NCBI GenBank assembly: GCA_965204905.1
Contig: OZ242042.1
Span: 744,001-808,000 of the forward strand
Length of the DNA stretch: 64,000 bases
Reading direction: 5' to 3'
DNA from: Bin87 sp965204905
GTDB lineage: Bacteria > Chloroflexota > Dehalococcoidia > Lucifugimonadales > UBA3495
Shown piece by piece: positions 58,781-64,000 of this stretch. A program made the translations under genes and the position numbers. Each line of letters opens with the position of its first letter. The stretch's first letter is position 1. The notes beneath the pieces were generated by a model. It ran no database searches. It saw only the letters and a program-made list of their open reading frames with translations, and was not told the DNA's origin.

Positions 58781-59734
58781 ATGCCCGAAGGCACAATCAC
58801 ATTCGGTTGCAATCTCACTGTCGATGAGTACTGGGATGTAGGAGAATTTGCACGGCGGGCGGAGGCTCTCGGTTTCGACCGGGTCACCGTCGGCGAACAT
58901 ATCATGGACGGGAACCCGCCCCGTCCTACGATGATGGGCATTCCGGCAATGGCGGCGGCGGCGGGGGCGACGTCCACCATCCGAGTGCTGACCGGAATCG
59001 TAATCGCTCCACTGTATCATCCGGTGATGCTGGCGAAGATGGTGTCGATACTGGACCAAATCTCCGATGGACGACTGGATTTCGGTATCGGCATCAGCGG
59101 CCAGCGGGATACCAGGGCCGAGTTCGACGCGCTGGAAATTCCGGTCAACACGCGGGGTCGTCGCACCGACGAGATGTTGCGGGTGATGAAAGACCTGTGG
59201 ACCTCCGAGAAAGTTTCTCATCACGGGCGATTTTTCAATTTCGACGACGTAACGCTGTTGCCGAAGCCGTTGCAGCAACCTTACCCGCCAATCTGGGTGG
59301 CCGGCCGCAGCGACGCGGCAATACGCCGGGCGGCGATAGCCGGCGACGGATGGTACCCGTACCTGTTCACCGTCAACCGCATCCGGCGGTCCAACGCCAG
59401 CGTTCGGGATATGGCCGAACACTCGGGCCGTGACCTCGGCGCTTTCCACTGGGGTTTGAACCAGCCCACCGCCATTGACGATGACCCCGACAAGGCCCTG
59501 GAAACGGCCGTTGCCCACATCGGACAACGCTACGTCACGCCGGAGCGCACCGCCGAAGACATCGCGCGGGCGCTGTGCGTGACCGGGAACGCCGAGGATT
59601 GCGTCGGGGCGATCCAGGAGCGCATTGATGCCGGCGTTCGGGATTTCGTCTTTGGGTTCCTGGCTGGGGATACGGATGATTACTTCCGGCAGATGGAGAT
59701 GTTTTCCAATCGGGTGCTGACGCAGTTCAAGTAA
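58781..59734 (+). CDS. LLM class flavin-dependent oxidoreductase
   Basis: 317 aa. 'IRVLTGIVIAPLYHPVMLAKMVSILDQIS' and DGRLDFGIGI are the luciferase-like core; 'FNFDDVTLLPKPLQQPYPPIWVAGRS' follows. ATG 30 nt after the TlpA stop. It likely uses F420H2 or FMNH2. Similar to the protein at 60276 but not a close copy. Confidence 0.93.
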   Translation: MPEGTITFGCNLTVDEYWDVGEFARRAEALGFDRVTVGEHIMDGNPPRPTMMGIPAMAAAAGATSTIRVLTGIVIAPLYHPVMLAKMVSILDQISDGRLDFGIGISGQRDTRAEFDALEIPVNTRGRRTDEMLRVMKDLWTSEKVSHHGRFFNFDDVTLLPKPLQQPYPPIWVAGRSDAAIRRAAIAGDGWYPYLFTVNRIRRSNASVRDMAEHSGRDLGAFHWGLNQPTAIDDDPDKALETAVAHIGQRYVTPERTAEDIARALCVTGNAEDCVGAIQERIDAGVRDFVFGFLAGDTDDYFRQMEMFSNRVLTQFK

Positions 59735-59758
59735 CGCCGGTCGGCAGTTGGGGCTATA

Positions 59759-60247
59759 ATGCGTTCAGGCATAAGGACGTTGGCCCTGGCTCTGTGGGCG
59801 CCGGCGTTGGCCGGTGCTCTGGCAGCCGCGATAACCTGGGTGGTGTGGTTCTATACTGCGATGCCATGCACGCCGGAAAACGCGGTTGCCTTAATGTGCC
59901 GACCGGGGCCGATGGGCCGCTATCTGTCAACAGTTGTACTGCACCACTGCATCATCCACGCCAGTATCGCCATCACTATTACGGGAGGTTCTGACATCAT
60001 GTTGTTTATACGTGAAAGGCAGCGCAACGACCAGATGATGGAAATGATGAAAGCGTTTCTGGAAGAAGCAACGGAACAGCGTCGCCAGATCGTTGAGGAA
60101 CGTCGCCAGATTGACGAAGAACGCCGCCAAGCCGAGGAACGTGCCTTAGAGGAACGCCGGCAGGCAGCCGAAGAACGCCAAGCGTTTCTAGAAGCGTTGA
60201 ACAGGCTCACCGACGCTATCGTCCAGAACGGCCAGAATCGGCAATAA
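59759..60247 (+). CDS. Membrane-anchored coiled-coil protein
   Basis: 162 aa. One or two transmembrane segments (ALALWAPALAGALAAAITWVVWF and YLSTVVLHHCIIHASIAITI) followed by a long basic/acidic coiled coil of RRQ(I/A)xEE repeats: 'EQRRQIVEERRQIDEERRQ'. No known family. It lies between two LLM oxidoreductases, so may anchor or regulate them; this is inference. A similar architecture recurs at 61335. Confidence 0.7.
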   Translation: MRSGIRTLALALWAPALAGALAAAITWVVWFYTAMPCTPENAVALMCRPGPMGRYLSTVVLHHCIIHASIAITITGGSDIMLFIRERQRNDQMMEMMKAFLEEATEQRRQIVEERRQIDEERRQAEERALEERRQAAEERQAFLEALNRLTDAIVQNGQNRQ

Positions 60248-60275
60248 GCCGGATACCCTGATAGAGGATTCACCT

Positions 60276-61286
60276 ATGAAATTCGGCATATACAGTTCCA
60301 TTGCGGACCCGCCGGCCGGCGAGAACCTGGCTTTGCGGGTTGAAGAAGTAGTAGCCGAGGCGAAGCTTGCCGAGTCGGTGGGGTTTGATTCGTGTTTCTT
60401 TGGGGAACACCACCAGGATAGGGATGGCTTCCTGCCTTCTCCGCTAATTGTTTCTGCCGCCGTAGCTGCCCAGACGACCACGCTGAATCTGGGCACGTCG
60501 GTGATTCTGCTGCCGTTGCACCACCCGGTGCGGCTGGCGGAGGATGTCATAACGTTGGACATCGTTTCCCGGGGTCGCTTCATCCTGGGTGTGGGGCTCG
60601 GGTACCAGCCTGTGGACTTCCGAACGTTCGACATTCCAATTGGACAGAGGGTGAGCCGGTTTGAGGAGGAGATAGAGATCATTCGCCAGTGCTGGTCGGG
60701 TGAGCGGTTTGATTTCTCCGGCGAGCACTTCAACCTGGACGACATTACCATCACGCCCAAGCCGTATTCGGATCCCTCGCCGCCATTGTGGATTGGCGCC
60801 AGCCGCGTCCCCGGTGCGCGCCGGGCCGGACGAATCGCCGACGGATTCGTGGCGGGGCCGAGCACGGACTTGGAGAGTACCGTGGCCCTCACCAGCACCT
60901 ACCAACAGTCTGCGGAGGCATCGGATCGAGAGCCGGTGACCTGCTTGATGCGCGACGCCTGGGTCGCGCCCTCCCGCGCCGAAGCTGAGCGAGTGTACGG
61001 CCCCGAAGTGATGGACGCCTACAAGTATTACTGGCGCAACGGCCTCAACGAGTTCCGGCGTTACACCGAGGAATCGCAAATCAACATTGACAACCTTGGC
61101 CCCGACCGCCTGGTAATTGGCGAACCGCAGGAAGTGGTGGACGAGTTCCATCGCTGGAGCGAGGCGACCGGCGCCGATTACTTCCTGCTGCGCCTGCGGC
61201 ACGCTCACTCCGGCGGCCCGCCCCACGAGCGCATCATGGAGGCCATCCAGCTGTTTGGTGAGGAAGTCATCCCGCACTGTCAGTAA
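60276..61286 (+). CDS. LLM class flavin-dependent oxidoreductase
   Basis: 336 aa. 'SVGFDSCFFGEHHQDRDGFLPSP', 'NLGTSVILLPLHHPVRLAEDV', then DIVSRGRFILGVGLGYQPVDF. Substrate unknown. ATG 29 nt after the coiled-coil gene stop, all on the plus strand with short gaps. Confidence 0.93.
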   Translation: MKFGIYSSIADPPAGENLALRVEEVVAEAKLAESVGFDSCFFGEHHQDRDGFLPSPLIVSAAVAAQTTTLNLGTSVILLPLHHPVRLAEDVITLDIVSRGRFILGVGLGYQPVDFRTFDIPIGQRVSRFEEEIEIIRQCWSGERFDFSGEHFNLDDITITPKPYSDPSPPLWIGASRVPGARRAGRIADGFVAGPSTDLESTVALTSTYQQSAEASDREPVTCLMRDAWVAPSRAEAERVYGPEVMDAYKYYWRNGLNEFRRYTEESQINIDNLGPDRLVIGEPQEVVDEFHRWSEATGADYFLLRLRHAHSGGPPHERIMEAIQLFGEEVIPHCQ

Positions 61287-61334
61287 TGGGAAGGCTAACG
61301 TCTGGAAAACCAAAGAAAAGGGAGGTGTACAGCC

Positions 61335-61754
61335 ATGAGCGACCCGGAGCTAATAGCGATCATCGGCCTGGCGATCACTACTATCGCTAGCATAGTTGCC
61401 GCCGCTTACGCGATGGGTGGCTTGCCCCGGCGCAGTGAGTTCAACCAACTACGCGGCGAATTTAACCAATTACGCGGTGAGTTCAATGAACTACGAAAAG
61501 AGGTGAACGAGCAGGGAAGGGAATTGAACGCTAAAATCGACGCTTCCCACAAAGAGCTCTCTGACAGGATAGAAGCCTCCCATAAAGAACTCTCTGACAA
61601 AATCGACAAATCTCATCAGGACCTCCTTGTCGAAATCAGGCGTAGTCACCAACAAATAATGCGCGCCCTGATCAACCATCGGCATCTGGAGCCGGACGGC
61701 GAGCCGGTGTTCACTGAACCCACTGATACCGAACTGGTCGCCGCAGACAACTAA
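61335..61754 (+). CDS. Membrane-anchored coiled-coil repeat protein
   Basis: 139 aa. One transmembrane segment (LIAIIGLAITTIASIVAAAYAM), then tandem heptads: three F-N-(Q/E)-L-R units, then ASHKELSD(R/K)I repeats. No motif beyond the coiled coil. Second protein with this architecture after the LLM gene at 60276. AGGGAGGTG about 11 nt before the ATG. Confidence 0.75.
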   Translation: MSDPELIAIIGLAITTIASIVAAAYAMGGLPRRSEFNQLRGEFNQLRGEFNELRKEVNEQGRELNAKIDASHKELSDRIEASHKELSDKIDKSHQDLLVEIRRSHQQIMRALINHRHLEPDGEPVFTEPTDTELVAADN

Positions 61755-61795
61755 AAGGCAACAATGCGCCCCACTTTATTACAGGAGAATATCTT

Positions 61796-62356
61796 ATGCC
61801 ACGCTTTCCAGCCGCTAGCCGAGACTCGGTACCACAGGAACAAGTAGCCGCTTTCGACGCCATCGTGTCTTCCCGAAACAACGTTGTGCCGGAGATGGGG
61901 CCGGTCGCCGTGCAACTGCACGTGCCGGAAATCGCCCAGCGCGGTGAGGTCCTGCGGGCTTACCTGCGCGCCGAGGGTTCTACCCTGTCCGACAACGTAG
62001 CGGAACTCGCCATGCTGACCACCGCCCGCGAGCTGGACTGCCAGTTCATCTGGCACGCCCACGCCGCTGCCGGCCGCCGCGCCGGCCTCAGCGACGCCCT
62101 GGTGGACAGCCTGCGCGACAAGCAGGACTTGCCGGAACTGTCATCGGAAGAATCCGCCGTCATCAACTACGGGCGCGAGTTTTTCCGCACCCGTAGAGTA
62201 TCGCAAGCCACGTTTGACGCCGCCCGCGCCGAGTTCGGAGACCGCGGCCTCATCGAATTGACCAACCTTATGGGTTACTACTCGGTGCTGGCGTTCAACA
62301 TCAACGCTTTTGAGCAACTGCCGCCAGAGTCGGACGAGCCGTTTTTGCCGGTGTGA
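61796..62356 (+). CDS. Carboxymuconolactone decarboxylase-like protein
   Basis: 186 aa, paralogue of 52404. 'AELAMLTTARELDCQFIWHAHAAAGRRAGL' is the CMD helix without a CxxC pair. Its TGA stop overlaps the start of tldD (TGATG), so the two are coupled. Confidence 0.9.
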   Translation: MPRFPAASRDSVPQEQVAAFDAIVSSRNNVVPEMGPVAVQLHVPEIAQRGEVLRAYLRAEGSTLSDNVAELAMLTTARELDCQFIWHAHAAAGRRAGLSDALVDSLRDKQDLPELSSEESAVINYGREFFRTRRVSQATFDAARAEFGDRGLIELTNLMGYYSVLAFNINAFEQLPPESDEPFLPV

Positions 62357-63813
62357 TGGACGCAATCATCGCCACCGCCCTAGATACCGCCCGGCAGCGC
62401 GGCGCCGAGTACGCTGACGTGCGCGTGGTCTCCAACCGGGAGCAGCGCATCGTGGTGCGTAACGGTGTGGTGGAGACCATGACCGCGGATGAATCCGTCG
62501 GTTTAGGGATTCGTGCGCTCTACAATGGCGCGTGGGGGTTCGCTTCCACGCGGGACTTGACCAACGCTGGCGCTGATGAGGCTGCCGGCCAGGCGGTGCA
62601 GATTGCTCGCGCCTCGGCCAGTCAGAACGGCGCCGGCTTGTCTGCCGCTCAACTGCTTGGCCTGCCGGTGACCAGCCGGGGTAGCTACGTAACACCTATT
62701 GCCATTGACCCCTTCACCGTAGCCCTTGAGGATAAGCTGGCTTTGTTGCTGTCTGCCGACGGTGAGATGGCCGCCGTGCCGCAAGTCAGCGCGCGTATGG
62801 CCAACCTGGTTTTCATCCGGGAGGAACGCACTTTCGCCAACACCGAGGGGGCGCACGTCCGCCAGACCATCTATGAGGCCGGCGGCGGCGTGCAGGCTAC
62901 CGCTGTGGGCAATGGTGAGACACAGCGACGTTCCTATCCTCAGTCTCACGGTAGGCAGCAGGGGTGCGCCGGCTGGGAGTATGTTGTCGAAATGGACCTG
63001 GCCGGCAACGCTCGCCGGATCGCAGAGGAAGCGGTGGAGTTGCTTACCGCCGAGCCATGCCCGACCGACATCACTACCGACCTGATAATAGACAGCAGCC
63101 AACTGGCGTTGCAGATTCACGAATCCTGCGGGCACGCTGTCGAGCTGGACCGGGCCCTGGGCGACGAGGCCGCCTTTGCCGGCACGTCGTTTCTCACGCC
63201 GGACTTGCTATGCGATTTCCATTACGGTTCGGAGCACGTCAACATCGTCGCCGATAGTGTCAGCACCACCGGGCTGGGCACCTTTGGTTGGGATGACGAA
63301 GGGCTGCCGGCCCAATCGACTGACATCATCCGTGATGGGCAATTCGTCGGCTACCTGATGTCGCGGGAATCCGCCACGCGGCTGGGCCTGCCCTCCAACG
63401 GCTGTATGCGGGCGTCGTCCTGGAATCGCATTCCGCTGATTCGTATGACCAACGTGAGTTTGGAGCCTGGCGAATGGACGCTGGACGACCTGATCGCCGA
63501 CACCGACGACGGAATCTATCTGGAAACCAACCGATCCTGGTCCATCGACGACCGCCGCTATAACTTCCAGTTTGGCACGGAAGTTGGGCGCGAGATTAAG
63601 GACGGGAAATTGGGTCGCCTGTTGCGCAACCCCACCTACACCGGCATCACGCCGGAGTTCTGGCGCAGCTGTGATGCTGTGTGTGGGCCGCAGTCCTGGC
63701 AGCTCTGGGGTACACCACGCTGCGGCAAGGGGCAGCCGGGCCAGATTGCTCACACCAGCCACGGGACCAGTCCGGCGCGTTTTCGCAACGTCCGCGTGGG
63801 CGTCATGCGTTAG
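62356..63813 (+). CDS. tldD: TldD-type metalloprotease
   Basis: 485 aa. HESCGH (H255-E-S-C-G-H260) is the HExxxH zinc motif. N-terminal 'RGAEYADVRVVSNREQRIVVRNG' and C-terminal 'YTGITPEFWRSCDAVCGPQSW' fit TldD. TldD and TldE degrade unfolded peptides or microcin-like substrates as a heterodimer. ATG 62356 overlaps the upstream TGA. Confidence 0.95.
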   Translation: MDAIIATALDTARQRGAEYADVRVVSNREQRIVVRNGVVETMTADESVGLGIRALYNGAWGFASTRDLTNAGADEAAGQAVQIARASASQNGAGLSAAQLLGLPVTSRGSYVTPIAIDPFTVALEDKLALLLSADGEMAAVPQVSARMANLVFIREERTFANTEGAHVRQTIYEAGGGVQATAVGNGETQRRSYPQSHGRQQGCAGWEYVVEMDLAGNARRIAEEAVELLTAEPCPTDITTDLIIDSSQLALQIHESCGHAVELDRALGDEAAFAGTSFLTPDLLCDFHYGSEHVNIVADSVSTTGLGTFGWDDEGLPAQSTDIIRDGQFVGYLMSRESATRLGLPSNGCMRASSWNRIPLIRMTNVSLEPGEWTLDDLIADTDDGIYLETNRSWSIDDRRYNFQFGTEVGREIKDGKLGRLLRNPTYTGITPEFWRSCDAVCGPQSWQLWGTPRCGKGQPGQIAHTSHGTSPARFRNVRVGVMR

Positions 63814-63819
63814 CCAGCG

Positions 63820-64000
63820 ATGCTCGGCCCGGACCACATTCGTTCCCTGCTGCGAGATGCCCTGCGCAACCTCCATCTGGGGGATGCGGACATCTACCTG
63901 ACTGCAACCACGCAAGCCCTTACCCGCTTTGCCAACAACCGCATCCACCAGAACGTGTACCACGACGATGCCGTGGCGCACATCCGCATCGCTTACCAGA
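63820..64000 (+). CDS. TldE/PmbA-type protein, N-terminal fragment at window end
   Basis: The first 60 residues are visible (MLGPDHIRSLLRDALRNL, then ADIYLTATTQALTRFANNRI and HQNVYHDDAVAHIRIAYQ). ALTRFANNRIHQNV is a TldD/TldE family motif. The ATG is 7 nt after the tldD stop. It most likely encodes the inactive partner TldE; it runs off the window. Confidence 0.88.
   Translation, partial: MLGPDHIRSLLRDALRNLHLGDADIYLTATTQALTRFANNRIHQNVYHDDAVAHIRIAYQ

Noticed and set aside
52404..62356. CMD-like proteins at 52404 and 61796 as further Sec candidates
   Set aside because: They have no in-frame TGA and no CxxC pair; a single Cys and W/H follow in the same helix.

Overview
The window is GC-rich bacterial chromosome with a gene set typical of an uncultured Chloroflexota of the SAR202/Dehalococcoidia type. 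That assignment is an inference from gene content: paired DUF1800/DUF1501 proteins with NHL beta-propellers, many luciferase-like flavin monooxygenases, acyl-CoA dehydrogenases, RraA-like and carboxymuconolactone-decarboxylase-like proteins, a Val/Glu/Lys-rich lipoprotein linker, and a T-box upstream of ilvB. TGA is an ordinary stop for many genes here (trmD, panD, the 54055 DUF1800 gene, the 61796 CMD gene), so the genetic code is standard.

Layout. 1-5.3 kb: a 3'-truncated moeA with a His-rich head, pheT, a tiny gene and pheS, then a PPOX-type flavoprotein, all on the minus strand. 5.5-12.9 kb: a Rieske protein, then a long minus-strand run with an SDR, two genes read through in-frame TGA codons (an AhpD/CMD-like protein and a UGSC-motif protein), a thioesterase, a DUF4058 protein, the likely UGSC partner, a cluster of three PaREP1/HEPN-like proteins and a beta-hydroxyacid dehydrogenase. 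13-16.2 kb: two tandem alpha/beta hydrolases (the second has lost its nucleophile), a lipoprotein and a DUF4097 protein. 16.2-23.7 kb: a DUF418 remnant, tRNA-Arg and tRNA-Pro, a repeat protein, tenA, two overlapping unknown genes, a thioesterase, trmD, a PIN toxin-antitoxin pair, an amidohydrolase and a MogA/MoaB-type gene. 23.8-32.8 kb: an NHL/DUF1501/DUF1800 group and a peptide-type ABC transporter interrupted by a Uma2 gene. 33.4-43.3 kb: T-box/ilvB, an HTH protein, two methyltransferases, panD, a SprT-like protein, a quinone oxidoreductase, an extended GreA, a peroxiredoxin with in-frame TGA at the peroxidatic position, a GlcG/HbpS protein and an epoxide-hydrolase-like enzyme. 43.4-52.3 kb: a flavin monooxygenase, a YHS protein, two acyl-CoA dehydrogenases, a glycine-betaine ABC transporter (proVWX) and a RraA-like protein. 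52.4-64 kb: CMD paralogues, a second NHL/DUF1800 pair, a B12/radical-SAM-like protein without the cluster cysteines, an AI-2E family permease, a TlpA-like thioredoxin, two flavin monooxygenases with small coiled-coil proteins, and a TldD/TldE pair cut by the window end.

The strongest result is three candidate selenoproteins (6.8-7.4, 7.9-8.4 and 41.3-41.8 kb). In each, a TGA sits exactly where the family has its redox Cys or Sec and the frame continues to a normal end. Two of them carry a compact 7-bp hairpin 10-12 nt downstream of the TGA with a G-first loop, as expected of a bacterial SECIS. No Sec machinery (selA, selB, selC, selD) is seen in the window. A second notable layer is intergenic: three families of dispersed inverted repeats, one with fixed outer arms and a changing palindromic core.
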